Below are positions 9,203 to 18,600 of a DNA stretch of 64,000 bases, piece after piece; positions within the stretch are counted from its first letter, which is position 1, and the number at the start of each line of letters is the position of its first letter. Made by a program: the position numbers and the translations under genes. The DNA lies in assembly GCA_049841275.1 (NCBI GenBank), contig JASGDN010000072.1, forward strand, positions 1 to 64,000. The letters run 5' to 3'. The notes below the pieces were generated by a model, which did not search any database, was not told where the DNA came from, and worked only from the letters and a program-made list of their open reading frames with translations. Source of the stretch: JASGDN01 sp049841275 (GTDB taxonomy: Bacteria > Chloroflexota > Chloroflexia > Thermomicrobiales > UBA6265).

Positions 9203-9250
9203 GGAGAGACCGATCCCCGATGGATGCATCCATCGGGGATCGGTCTCTCC
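9203..9250. terminator. Perfect 24+24 dyad (terminator-like)
   Basis: A 48-base perfect inverted repeat with no separate loop, starting GGAGAGACCGATCCCCGATG. It lies 22 bases after the LLM gene and just upstream of the ECF41-type promoter. No T-run follows on either strand. Confidence 0.65.
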
Positions 9251-9251
9251 G

Positions 9252-9278
9252 CGTCACATTCGGAAGCGGACATTCGTC
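9252..9278 (+). promoter_or_regulatory. ECF41-type promoter
   Basis: CGTCACA at 9252-9258, exactly 16 bases, then CGTC at 9275-9278. As I recall it, the published ECF41 consensus is TGTCACA, about 16 bases, CGTC. Only the first base differs. It reads into the carboxymuconolactone-decarboxylase gene and the ECF41 sigma gene behind it, which implies autoregulation. Confidence 0.75.
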
Positions 9279-9356
9279 TACGGGGTAGTGGGCGGAAACG
9301 CAATCCGCGCCACCGGCGGCCAAGACCACGCCCCCGAACGAAGGAAGGATCTTTTC

Positions 9357-9845
9357 ATGGCCACTCCTCGACGCCTCGCCAATCCCGAAATCGCACTCCC
9401 CGTCCAGCGCGCACTGCTGCAACTCACCGCGGCAGCGAAGCAGTCCTCTCTCGACCCCGCGATCGGCGATCTCGTCTCGCTACGGGCGTCGCAGTTGAAC
9501 GGGTGCGCCTTCTGCCTCTCCATGCACGTCCGCGACCTGCGCAACCGGGGATGGCGCGAGGACAAGATCGCGGTCCTCCCCGCATGGCGCGAGGTCGATT
9601 GGTATACCCCTCGCGAGAAGGCCGCTCTCGCCTGGACCGAGGTCCTGACGAAGCTTGGCCCACACGGCGTCCCGGACGAGGATTATGCCGCCGCACGGGC
9701 CGAGTTCAGCGAGCAGGAGTTGGCCGAGCTGACCCTCGAGGTGATTACCATCAACTGCTGGAACCGCCTCAATATCGCATTCCAGACGACACCCGATCCG
9801 TTCGAATCGCCTGCGCCAGCGGGAGCGCTTGCCACGACCATCTAG
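9357..9845 (+). CDS. Carboxymuconolactone decarboxylase/AhpD-family protein
   Basis: 162 residues of the CMD/AhpD alpha-helical family. The redox motif NGCAFCLSMH is present, giving Cys50, Cys53 and His57, so this is the AhpD-like peroxidase/thiol type rather than a true ring-cleavage enzyme. The ATG at 9357 follows GAAGGA; an earlier in-frame start at 9288 lies in the promoter region and is rejected. It is the classic partner of ECF41 sigma factors, whose gene starts 41 bases downstream. A role in handling oxidative or organic peroxide stress is likely. Confidence 0.9.
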   Translation: MATPRRLANPEIALPVQRALLQLTAAAKQSSLDPAIGDLVSLRASQLNGCAFCLSMHVRDLRNRGWREDKIAVLPAWREVDWYTPREKAALAWTEVLTKLGPHGVPDEDYAAARAEFSEQELAELTLEVITINCWNRLNIAFQTTPDPFESPAPAGALATTI

Positions 9846-9886
9846 GATGGATGTGACAGCGTCAGGCGAGGCTTCCAAGGACGGCC

Positions 9887-10840
9887 ATGATCGAGGTCCA
9901 GCAGAGCACGAGTCAGCATACGGGCAAGGAAACCGGCGGTGAGACCTATGAATCGCTGCGTCCCTACCTGTTTGCCGTTGCCTATCGCATGACGGGCACG
10001 GCCAGCGACGCCGAGGATCTCGTGCAGGACGCGTGGATTCGCTATCTCGACGCCGGTTCGCCGCCGGTCACCTCGCTCAAGGCCTATCTCACGACCATCG
10101 TCTCCCGGCTCACCCTCGACCACCTGAAGTCGGCGCGGATGACGCGCGAATCCTACGTGGGCGCCTGGCTCCCCGAGCCGGTGCTCACCCAGGAGGCGAT
10201 TCCGGGACCCGACGCCACCGTGGAGCAGCGGGAAGCCGTCTCGATCGCGTTCCTCACCTTGCTCGAACGGCTTACGCCGGACCAGCGCGTCGTCTTCGTG
10301 CTGCGTAGCGGATTCGGACTCCCCTTCGCGGAAATCGGCGCCCACCTCGATCGCTCGGCCGCCGCCTGCCGCCAGCTCTTCCAACGTGCGGAACGCGTCC
10401 TCGATGCCATTCCGGACCGGCCTCCATCCCCCCAGCCCGGCGACCCAAAGGAGGCCATCGTCCGGAAATTCCTCACCGCACTGGAAGCGGGAGACCTTCA
10501 GGGCGTCACCTCCCTGCTCACCGAGCAGGCAACCTGGATCGGCGATGGCGGCGAGCGCCAGCTTTCCGTGCGACGCACCGTACGCGGCGCCGACAAGATC
10601 GCGCGGGGTATGGTCGGCCTTCGCACCAAGTTCCCCCGCCGGAAATCGATCTCCATACTGGAAGACCTGAACGGTGGTCCAGCCGTCGTCGAATGGGTCG
10701 ATGGAACCCTCTTCCGCGTATCGAGCTTCACGGTGGTCAATGACCGGATTGCCTCCGTTCAGGCGATCCTGAATCCAGACAAGCTCACGCACCTGGCCCG
10801 AACCATCGAGCCGGCGCCAGAACGACGAGACGACAAGTAG
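9887..10840 (+). CDS. ECF41-family RNA polymerase sigma factor with SnoaL-like C-terminal domain
   Basis: 317 residues. Sigma-2 (about 20-90) and sigma-4 (about 125-185) regions are followed by a fused SnoaL/NTF2-like domain (about 190-300). Group markers are visible: YVGAWLPEP in the linker between sigma regions, a GDGGER stretch and NPDKL at about 296-300. In ECF41 factors the C-terminal domain replaces an anti-sigma factor and tunes activity. The CMD-family gene 41 bases upstream and the ECF41-type promoter at 9252-9278 complete the conserved arrangement. Confidence 0.93.
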   Translation: MIEVQQSTSQHTGKETGGETYESLRPYLFAVAYRMTGTASDAEDLVQDAWIRYLDAGSPPVTSLKAYLTTIVSRLTLDHLKSARMTRESYVGAWLPEPVLTQEAIPGPDATVEQREAVSIAFLTLLERLTPDQRVVFVLRSGFGLPFAEIGAHLDRSAAACRQLFQRAERVLDAIPDRPPSPQPGDPKEAIVRKFLTALEAGDLQGVTSLLTEQATWIGDGGERQLSVRRTVRGADKIARGMVGLRTKFPRRKSISILEDLNGGPAVVEWVDGTLFRVSSFTVVNDRIASVQAILNPDKLTHLARTIEPAPERRDDK

Positions 10841-10882
10841 GTCGCGACCGCCACCAAGGCAATCGCCCCACCTGCCTGCCGG

Positions 10883-12214
10883 TCATTCGCCCACGGACGC
10901 CACCCGTTGCATCGCCTGCACGGCCGGAGCATCGTCATCCGCAGGGGTGTCGTCACTGGGATCACGGTTCATCGCCCGCAACGACGGCACGAACGGAATC
11001 ACCAGCGCGAAGAGCGTAAAGAGGATCGCGATTCCGATCAACGTGCGGTCGAGCCCCAACCGCTGGATGGCGCCGCCGGTGCCAGCCATCCCGAGCGGAT
11101 CGGCGATCGAGGCCAGCGCCGCGAAGCTCGCGAACACCCGTCCCCGAAGCGATACCGGAATCCGCTCGAAGCGCACCGTTACCAGCAACGGATTGATCGG
11201 CCCACTGAGCAGCCCAGCCACGAACATGCACCCCGCCAGCGCCACCGATGGCAAGCTCGGCACGAACGCCCACCGCAGGGCCGCGATCGAGAGGATCCCG
11301 ACGAACCAGATGGTCCAGCGGAGATGCCGGAGACTGGCCCCCGCCATCCCGAAGACCGCCGCCCCGATCAGGCTGCCGATACCGAACGCTGACAGGAGGA
11401 AGCCAAGCTGGGCTGCATGGCCATACCGGTCGAGCACCAGCACGGGCAGCACGACATTGAACACGGCACCGTTGAAGAAGTTGGCGAACACGAGCACGAT
11501 CGCCAGCGCCAGCAGCAACCGGTCCTTCACGATGAATCGCAAACCGGTCTGAATGGACAGCCACGCACTGCGCAGCCGGCCCTGGACAACCACCGCCTCA
11601 TCCCCGGCAAGTTCCGCGTCCTCCTCGACGCGGACATCGGGCGTGAAGAATCCGATCAGGATGGCAGAGACCAGGAATGTCGCCGCATCGATGAGAAGAA
11701 CATTCGCGGCATCGAACCAGGCGATGAGGAATCCCGCCAGGATCGGTCCGACGATCGTCGCCGCACCGTCGCTCATCTCGGACGCAGCATTCATCGCTTC
11801 CGGGGGCAGATCCGCTCGTTCGGCCAGCCCAGGAAGCATGGTGCGGCGGGCCGTGAGACCAGGAATATCCAGCATTGCACCGATGAAGACCAGCAGCAGC
11901 AATTGCCAGAACGCCAGTCCCACCGTGTTATGCAGGATCGGGATCGCTGCCACGGAGAGGCCGCTGACGATATCGGCAATCACGCTCATCCTGCGGCCGC
12001 CGATGTGGTCGATCACCACACCGCCGAGCAGGCCGGCAACCAGGGCAGGCAAAGCAAACGCCATCCCCACAAGACCCGTCTTGCCCGCGCTCCCGGTCGT
12101 TTCCAGCACGAACCACGGGAGGGCAACAAGCGTCAGCGTGTTGCCCAGCAGCGAAATGGTATTTCCGGCAAGGAACGGGGCGACGAGCAATCGTCGCGAG
12201 GCGTGCGTGTCCAT
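10883..12214 (-). CDS. MFS transporter (EntS/MFS_3-like exporter)
   Basis: 443 residues with about 12 hydrophobic segments in two halves. The N-terminal half starts LLVAPFLAGNTISLLGNTLT, and the GLLGGVVIDHIGGRRMSVIAD loop matches the MFS motif between helices 2 and 3. A charged central loop near residue 200 joins the halves. It resembles MFS_3 multidrug or siderophore exporters. The frame is open from 12340, but the ATG at 12214 begins the family homology. Substrate unknown. It is convergent with the ECF41 gene and not obviously part of that unit. Confidence 0.88.
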   Translation of the reverse strand: MDTHASRRLLVAPFLAGNTISLLGNTLTLVALPWFVLETTGSAGKTGLVGMAFALPALVAGLLGGVVIDHIGGRRMSVIADIVSGLSVAAIPILHNTVGLAFWQLLLLVFIGAMLDIPGLTARRTMLPGLAERADLPPEAMNAASEMSDGAATIVGPILAGFLIAWFDAANVLLIDAATFLVSAILIGFFTPDVRVEEDAELAGDEAVVVQGRLRSAWLSIQTGLRFIVKDRLLLALAIVLVFANFFNGAVFNVVLPVLVLDRYGHAAQLGFLLSAFGIGSLIGAAVFGMAGASLRHLRWTIWFVGILSIAALRWAFVPSLPSVALAGCMFVAGLLSGPINPLLVTVRFERIPVSLRGRVFASFAALASIADPLGMAGTGGAIQRLGLDRTLIGIAILFTLFALVIPFVPSLRAMNRDPSDDTPADDDAPAVQAMQRVASVGE

Positions 12215-12515
12215 TACTCCAGCTTCCAGGCGGGTGCTACAGCAAATTGCCTGCGCCGATGGAGTGGATGCGCCCGGCAGGAAAGCCATGTCCAGAGCAA
12301 CGATCGCTTCGGACCAGCCACACCACGGCTCGGGACACATACTTTTCCATTATGCAGCAAGCGACCCCACTACAAATGCTACCATCGCCAATGGTGCGCC
12401 GTAGCGCCGCGGTCAGGTTTTGGTCCGCCAATGTGTCCCATACTCGGTCATGGTACTCCAACCAGTCGGCCGCCATCGTGCCGTCAATCGCAGCCATCAA
12501 GACAATGAGGCTCCT
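12215..12515. other. Divergent intergenic region
   Basis: 301 bases between the MFS gene (minus) and a small membrane-protein gene (plus). A moderately AT-rich patch lies around 12340-12385 and probably holds a promoter. No clear operator, repeat or RNA structure was recognised. Confidence 0.35.
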
Positions 12516-12746
12516 GTGCTCCCACGAAAACCGCCCCAGCGGGAACGCTTCTCGAACCGCCAGGCCATCCTCTTCATCCTGGCCGTTGTCATCGGTCTCA
12601 TCGGTGGATGGTTCACCGATGCGGTTGCCGGCGGCATGATGCTCGGTGGCATCGTCGGGGCGACCGCGATCCTGCTTCCGGGTTTGCGCGATCGCCCCGA
12701 CAATACGACCAACGACGGCCGGAACACCCCGCACGATACCGTCTGA
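12516..12746 (+). CDS. Small membrane protein (about 76 aa)
   Basis: A short ORF starting at GTG 12516 with GAGG at 12507-12510. It encodes a basic N-terminus (PRKPPQRERFSNRQ), two hydrophobic stretches (ILFILAVVIGLIGGWF and a glycine-rich GGMMLGGIVGATAILLPG) and a polar tail. I do not recognise a family; many bacteria have such two-helix proteins of unknown role. The frame is open from 12420, but the upstream part looks non-coding. The next gene starts 45 bases later on the same strand, so cotranscription is possible. Confidence 0.55.
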   Translation: MLPRKPPQRERFSNRQAILFILAVVIGLIGGWFTDAVAGGMMLGGIVGATAILLPGLRDRPDNTTNDGRNTPHDTV

Positions 12747-12790
12747 TTCCGGCCGGACCGCCCGCTCTATTCCATCCGGAGGCGCTCCCC

Positions 12791-13798
12791 ATGTCCGATG
12801 CCATCCATCGCCGCTCCGTCGCCCTGCCAACCGCCGCCGATCTCGAACACGCGCGCGCAACGGTGCTGGCCGAACTCACGCCCACACCGCTCGTTCCCTC
12901 TCCCGCAGCAGGGGCATCCGTCTGGCTGAAACTGGAAACCTTCCAGCCAACCGGGTCATTCAAGGTCCGTGGTGCGCTCGCTGCCTGCGCCGCACTCCCG
13001 CCCGGAAGCCGGATCGTCACGGCCTCGGCCGGAAACCACGGTCTCGGCGTGGGATGGGCTTCCGGCCGGCTCGGCATTCCAGCCACCATCGTCGTCGCGG
13101 AAACCGCATCCCCGGCAAAACGCGAGGGGATCGCCCGGATGCCGGTCGAGCTGATCCTCCACGGCACGAGCGTGGATGCCGCGGAGTTCTTCGCAATGGG
13201 TCTCGCTGCCGATCCAACACGTGCCGCCACCTACGTCTCCCCCTATAACGACCCACACGTCATCGCGGGCCAATCGACCCTGCTCGACGAGGTCGTGGCC
13301 CAGCTGCCAGGCAACGGCGATGGTCGTCCATTGACGGTGATCGCGGGGGTCGGAGGCGGCGGCCTGGTCGCGGGGCTGAGCCTGTGCGCCACCGAACTCA
13401 CCACACCGGCGCGTCCGATTCGGATCGTTGGCGTGGAAGCGGCGGAGTCAACCGCCCTTTCGGCAGCCGTCACAGCGGGTGGCACCGTCGAAGTCCCGAT
13501 CGGCGACACCATTGCCGACGGTCTCGTCGGCAATCTCGAACCAGGCGCGATCACCGCCGGCATCATCGCGGCGAACGATGTCCGCCTCCTCACCGTAGCC
13601 GAATCCGGCATCCATTCCGCCGTGCGCTGGCTGGTCCGGAATCACGGTCTCGTCGCGGAGGGCGCTGGAGCGGCACCGCTTGCCGCCCTGCTGGCCGGAA
13701 CCACCGGCGAGCTGGAGGGCGATATCGTCGTCGTGATCTCCGGCCGCAATATCGCCCTGCCGAAACTGGCATCCATCCTCGCGGAGGCGGAACCATGA
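12791..13798 (+). CDS. Threonine dehydratase-like PLP enzyme
   Basis: 335 residues of the type II PLP fold (serine/threonine ammonia-lyase family). The Schiff-base Lys is Lys58 in FQPTGSFKVRGA. The ASAGNHGLGV motif binds the substrate carboxylate, and the AGVGGGGLVAG loop binds the phosphate. There is no C-terminal ACT regulatory domain, so this is the short catabolic form and could act on threonine, serine or related hydroxy amino acids. The ATG at 12791 has GGAGG at 12778-12782. Its stop overlaps the start of the GNAT gene (ATGA). Confidence 0.88.
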   Translation: MSDAIHRRSVALPTAADLEHARATVLAELTPTPLVPSPAAGASVWLKLETFQPTGSFKVRGALAACAALPPGSRIVTASAGNHGLGVGWASGRLGIPATIVVAETASPAKREGIARMPVELILHGTSVDAAEFFAMGLAADPTRAATYVSPYNDPHVIAGQSTLLDEVVAQLPGNGDGRPLTVIAGVGGGGLVAGLSLCATELTTPARPIRIVGVEAAESTALSAAVTAGGTVEVPIGDTIADGLVGNLEPGAITAGIIAANDVRLLTVAESGIHSAVRWLVRNHGLVAEGAGAAPLAALLAGTTGELEGDIVVVISGRNIALPKLASILAEAEP

Positions 13799-14205
13799 TC
13801 GTCTATCACACGTCGCTGGACGACATCACGCCATCCATGCTCACCGGCTTCTTCGTCGGGTGGCCGAATCCACCATCGCCGGAAACCCACTTCCGGCTCC
13901 TGGCAGAAAGCTATGCCGTGGTCCTGGCTATCGATGAGGAAACGGCCGCCGTGGTCGGGTTCGTCAATGCGATCTCGGACGGCGTGCTGTCCGCGTTCAT
14001 TCCGCTGCTGGAGGTGTTGCCGGCACATCAGGGCAACGGCATCGGCTCGGAACTCGTCCGCCGCATGACCGATCTCCTCGGTGATGTCTATGCCATCGAC
14101 CTAGCATGCGACGAAGACGTCATGCCATTCTACGACCGCCTCGGCTTCACGAGAGGCCGGGCCATGATCCGCCGCAACTACTCGAACCAGGCCGGACGAC
14201 CGTGA
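13795..14205 (+). CDS. GNAT-family N-acetyltransferase
   Basis: 136 residues. The acetyl-CoA binding region is visible as LLEVLPAHQGNGIGSELVRRM, matching the GNAT motif A (V-x-P-x-x-Q/R-x-x-G-x-G/A). The later YDRLGFTRG is the usual C-terminal Tyr/Gly segment. Acceptor unknown. The ATG overlaps the stop of the PLP enzyme gene, so the two are translationally coupled. Confidence 0.85.
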   Translation: MIVYHTSLDDITPSMLTGFFVGWPNPPSPETHFRLLAESYAVVLAIDEETAAVVGFVNAISDGVLSAFIPLLEVLPAHQGNGIGSELVRRMTDLLGDVYAIDLACDEDVMPFYDRLGFTRGRAMIRRNYSNQAGRP

Positions 14206-14233
14206 CATCGCCGGTCCACGGGAGCAATCGCGC

Positions 14234-14449
14234 ATGATCCTCATCTTCGGCACGAGGACCTTCCGCTGGAGCCGCACGACGACCGACTACGTGCGAACCT
14301 GTCCACGCTGCGGCTTCTTCGGGCGCATGACCCGGCAGAAACAGATCCGCACTATCGCGGTCTTCTTCGTGATCCCCCTCATTCCGCTCGGCAAGGTCGA
14401 GACAGTCGATGTCTGCCCACGCTGCGGACTGGAAGTTGCAGCCTCATGA
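14234..14449 (+). CDS. Small zinc-ribbon protein
   Basis: 71 residues with two CPRCG knuckles (Cys23/Cys26 and Cys61/Cys64), which together should bind one zinc. Between them is a hydrophobic stretch (IAVFFVIPLIPLG) that may dip into the membrane; this layout is known from zinc-ribbon family proteins of unknown role. Its stop overlaps the start of the kinase-like gene downstream (ATGA at 14446), so both are made together. Confidence 0.75.
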   Translation: MILIFGTRTFRWSRTTTDYVRTCPRCGFFGRMTRQKQIRTIAVFFVIPLIPLGKVETVDVCPRCGLEVAAS

Positions 14450-15351
14450 GCATCGCCATCCCGACCGGCCTCGCCGAGGACATCGAGCGGCAGTTCGGCG
14501 ATGCAGGCCGCATCTGGCTCGCGGACCTGCCAATCCTCACCATGAGGACCCTGGCAAGCTGGTCGCTGATCGTGGACGGCGAACGCCGGTACGGCGCGCA
14601 TGGCATCGTCCTCCCTGTCCGCCGGGGCCCCGACCGGTTCGCGCTCAAGATTGCCTATCCCGATGCAGTCACTGCCGACGAGATCGCCGCCCTACAGGCG
14701 TGGGCCGGACACGGCACGGTCGGGCTGGTCGAGGCGATTCCGGACGAGGGCATCCTGCTGATGGACCACCTGGACGCCAGCCGCGACTTGACCACCCTCC
14801 CGCTCGACGAGGCCGCACAGGAAGCGGGACGGCTCACGCACCGGCTGGCGATCGTCCCACCGCCGAATGCACCCTTCCAGACCACTGCCGACCGCGCCGC
14901 CGAAATCACCAGGACCCTCCCCGAGCGATGGGCGCAGGCTGGCCGCCCGTTTCCGACCGACCGCCTGCACCAGATAATCTCTTTTGCCACGTATCTCGCC
15001 GACACGCATATGGGTCGGATGGCGACCTGGGATCTGCACTCGGCAAATATCCTCTGGAAAGAACGCACAGGCTGGACGATGATCGACCCGATGCCGCTGA
15101 TCGGCGATCCCGAACTGGCGCTCGCTCCGTTCCTCTGGACCCGCGCCGAGGAGATCACCGGACCGGGCCACCTTGCCAAGCTTCTGAAGGGATATGTCGC
15201 CTCCGGGCGGCTCAATGAGGAGCGCACGATCCGCTGGCTCACGGTTCGCCTCGCCGACTACTGGCTCTGGGGCGCCGCCATCGGCCTCACCATCGATCCC
15301 GAACGCTGCCGCCGCCTTCTCGCCTGGCTCGCCCCCCTGCTGGGCACCTGA
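14446..15351 (+). CDS. Aminoglycoside/hydroxyurea phosphotransferase-like kinase (APH(6)-like)
   Basis: 301 residues resembling the streptomycin 6-kinase/hydroxyurea kinase family. Visible features are a nucleotide-binding strand pair with FALKIAYPD (the ATP-contacting Lys), ILLMDHLDASRDL as hinge, a catalytic loop in TWDLHSANIL (Asp and Asn), and the metal-binding IDPMPLIGDPELALA. The catalytic loop has TWD where HGD is usual, so activity is likely but the loop is slightly atypical. True antibiotic resistance is not implied; many environmental homologues have unknown substrates. Overlaps the zinc-ribbon gene. Confidence 0.8.
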   Translation: MSIAIPTGLAEDIERQFGDAGRIWLADLPILTMRTLASWSLIVDGERRYGAHGIVLPVRRGPDRFALKIAYPDAVTADEIAALQAWAGHGTVGLVEAIPDEGILLMDHLDASRDLTTLPLDEAAQEAGRLTHRLAIVPPPNAPFQTTADRAAEITRTLPERWAQAGRPFPTDRLHQIISFATYLADTHMGRMATWDLHSANILWKERTGWTMIDPMPLIGDPELALAPFLWTRAEEITGPGHLAKLLKGYVASGRLNEERTIRWLTVRLADYWLWGAAIGLTIDPERCRRLLAWLAPLLGT

Positions 15352-15454
15352 CCGGAACACAACGCGGTTGTCACGACGCGTGGCGCCATGCAGCGGCGAG
15401 ACATCCTGTGGAACAACGTCCATCATCGTTGCCACGAGAGAACGACCTTGCCAT

Positions 15455-15540
15455 GTGGGGGCGATTCTCGTAGCGCGGCCGGTGATCGCCCGGCGCGTTG
15501 CCGGGAACCCTCGGGCGATCACAAGGATCGCCCCTACACG
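15455..15540. repeat. GTAGGGGCGAT-family inverted-repeat element
   Basis: The ends are GTGGGGGCGAT (15455-15465) and, on the other strand, GTGTAGGGGCGATCCT (15524-15539 reversed). Inside is a perfect 11-base stem, GTGATCGCCCG (15482-15492) with CGGGCGATCAC (15512-15522). The last 21 bases recur exactly, on the opposite strand, at 60079-60099. This looks like a small non-autonomous mobile repeat. Confidence 0.7.
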
Positions 15541-15618
15541 ACAAGACCACTCGCTCGGCGGTTGGCTCTGCTGGAACCGCTTTTCAGCGTGGGGTCAAAC
15601 GGACTGCGCTCCAGGCAA

Positions 15619-15648
15619 AAGGAACGGCCCCGGTTGGGGCCGCTCCTT
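15619..15648 (-). terminator. Terminator of the giant surface-protein gene
   Basis: 13-base arms with one mismatch and a 4-base loop. On the minus strand it is followed by TTTT, giving a conventional intrinsic terminator 23 bases beyond the stop codon. Confidence 0.7.
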
Positions 15649-15670
15649 CGCTGCATCCGTCCATGCCTAC

Positions 15671-18600
15671 TCAGGCGGCGGGACGCTCCTCACTCGGGAT
15701 GGTCGCCTCCAATGCCGACCGGATTGCCACATCCCGTTCCGCTCGCCTCCGGTCACGCAGACGGCGGTTCACCCAGGCTCCGAGCATCACGACTGGCAGC
15801 GCCATGTCCGGCACGAGCTCTGGCCCATCGCTCGGTCCCGCCGGGGTCGCGTCCGTACCGTCGGTAATCGCCGGCACCGGCCCGATGATCCCATCGCTCC
15901 CAACGACGCTATCCGAGGTCGCGTTCGGCCCGGCGCCGGTGTTCGGCGGCGTGTTCGGCTCCACGCAGTTGTAGATCCACACTTCGGCGAATTCGTTCGG
16001 CTTCACCACCAGGTTACCGGCGCTATCCACCGCGTTCGATTTCGCATGGCACCACTGGCCATCGACCTCGACGAGCTTGTATGTGCCGGGCTTCAGGTTC
16101 TCGAAGCGCAGGATACCGTCTGCATTTGCGCGCGCCGTCGGGCCTGCATCGAACTGCTTGGTTCCGGTGTTATAGGCGCTGATCTGGAACTTCGCCTGCT
16201 GATCGCTGAGGCGGCAGGCCTGCTCGAAGTTGTATCCCTTCGGCGGCGTCTTCACGTCGCAGATGTACTTGTGGACCAGGATCGTGCCCGTATCCTTCGC
16301 CGGAACCTCCGGAATGTTGAAGAACTGGCAGGTTATCGTCTGCCCACTCTGGATCTTCACCTGGAGCGAACCGTTGACCGCCTTCATGTCCGCCGGCCAC
16401 TGCGCATTCGTGCCGCAGAAGAGGTAGCCGACCGGAATCGTCGTCGGGCGATCCTCCGAGATCGTGTAGGTGCCTGCCGTCAGGTTCGAGAAGGTCGACT
16501 GGCCCGCCTTGCCGCTGTCACCCGTGACGTGCTTCTGGTTCATCGGTCCGGCGACCCGGACGGTGACGCCGTTCGTCAGCATCGACGTGGCCGTGCAGTT
16601 CTGGGCGAAATCATCGTAGATCGTGCCGTCGAAGCTACTCGGGCAGGTGTACTTCGTAACGTTGATCGTAGCCGGAGCCGGCTTCGGCGGTGCGACATAG
16701 TTGATCGTCACCACGGTCGTCAGCTGCCCCTTCACGATCCGGAGCTGGACCTTCTGGTCGCCCGGCAGGTCCGGCGAGGTCTCGGTCAGCGTGTAAAGTC
16801 CCTCTACCAGTGTGACCTGATACTTGCCATTCGCGTCGGTCTTGACGTTACCAGGCCCGCCAGAGCCGTTCGACGCCACGAGATTGAACTGTGCCACCGA
16901 GGGCGCGCATCCTGCCGTCTTCGCGAGTTCGGCGTTGCCGGCGCTCGCGCCGAGGAAGACCGTTCGCTCCGTTCCATTGCCGACCGGGCAGGTGAACTTC
17001 ACGATCTGCAGCGAGCCGGTGTTCGGCGCCGGAGCCAGCTGGTCGACGATCGTCAGCGTCGTCGTCTGACCCGGCTTCACGACGATGCCCTTGCGGTCGG
17101 CCGTCTTCTGGTATCCGGTCGGCGCAACCGTCTCCGTCAGGTTGTAGGTTCCCGGCGCCAGCGTGAAGATGATGACACCGTTCACATCAGAGCACTGGGC
17201 CTTCTGGTTGTCGTTCACCACGTCGAAGCAGGCTCCCTGGATCGGATTGCCCGACGGATCGACCTTCGTGATCTTGATGCGCCCGTCCTTCAGGGTGTTC
17301 GGTACGGCAACAACCGTGACCTGGTCCTTCTTGACGACCACCTGGCGGTCATCCGCGATCTTGAAGTCGATCGACGGCGCCAGCGTCTCACGCAGCATCC
17401 ACGTTCCCACGGGTGCATTCTTGATGAGAATGACGCCATCGTTCGTGCCATCGGAGTTGTCGCAGAACTGGGCGGTCACGGGATTGTCGCCGTCGTAGAG
17501 GCGGAAGCATCCACCCTTCAGAACCTTTCCGCTCGCGTCGACCTTGTTCACCTGCACGGTGCCGGTCTCAGCCGGTGGCGGCAACTGCTTGTTGGCCACG
17601 TTGACGCGAACCGACGCGCCCGGCGCGACACTCACCTGTCGTGGATCGGCCTTGCCGTATCCGTTTGGCGCTGCTGTCTCCGTCAGCGTGTAATCACCCG
17701 GCACGACCCCGTTGAACCACGTCCGTCCATCGACCGTGCCATCGTCGCCGTCGCAGAACGGGCCGTAGGTATGGGCGTCATTCGCGAGACGAAAGCATGC
17801 GCCCGTGAGCAGCTTGTTCGCGTCGGCGGCATCGACCTTCCAGACGACGATCCGACCGCGACGAAGGGTATTCGTGACGGTCAAATCCTGGTTCGTGCCA
17901 CCGACGATCGTCACCGTGACCGGGTCGGATGGCTGATAGTCTGGCGATGGCGACTTCGTTTCGACGAGCTTGTAGGTGCCGGTCGTGAGATCGGTGAAGA
18001 CGACGGTGCCATCACCCGGATTGTCGTCGGTTGCATCGCAGATCGTCTCGATCGTCGCGCCGTTCTGCTGGAGCGCGAAACAGGCATTCGGCAACGCCTT
18101 GCCGCTCTCATCGACCTTGTGGACGGTCAGTTCGGACGTCGCCGGGATCGGATCGAGTCGCACGTCATACTGGTTGAGAACGCCCGCTTCCACGGTTTCG
18201 GTCTGATCGTCCGCGGTCTTGAACCCGTCCGGTGTCGTGGTCATCACGATCGTAAACTCGGCAGCCGGGACATCGGCGAACCGGATGACCCCGACGGTGC
18301 CGTTCAGGTCGTTCTCGTCGTTGTCGCACCCCTTGATGGCCTGACCGCCCGCAGTCGGGCGCAGTTCGTAGCAGGCTCCCGGCAGGAGCTGGTTGGTCGC
18401 ATTGTTCCGCGTCGAGATCTCCACCGTGCCGGTGGTTGGCGCCGGGTTCGCGACGATGTCGATCGTCACGCTGGCCGTCTCGTCGACGGTAATCGTCAAT
18501 GTCGCCGTCGTCGCAGACTGGAAGCCATCGATCTTCGCGCGGCTGTCATCCGTCAGGCGCACGGCATAGGAGCCGACCGGAATATTCGGCATCAGGATCG

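Larger units (their letters stand above)
15352..15670. other. Convergent gap with MITE-like repeat and terminator
   Basis: 319 bases between the kinase-like gene and the end of the giant surface-protein gene. It holds the element at 15455-15540 and the hairpin at 15619-15648. The rest shows no coding signal. Confidence 0.6.

Noticed and set aside
14446..15351. A confirmed streptomycin resistance gene
   Set aside because: Only family-level similarity is visible and the HGD loop is TWD. The substrate cannot be assigned.
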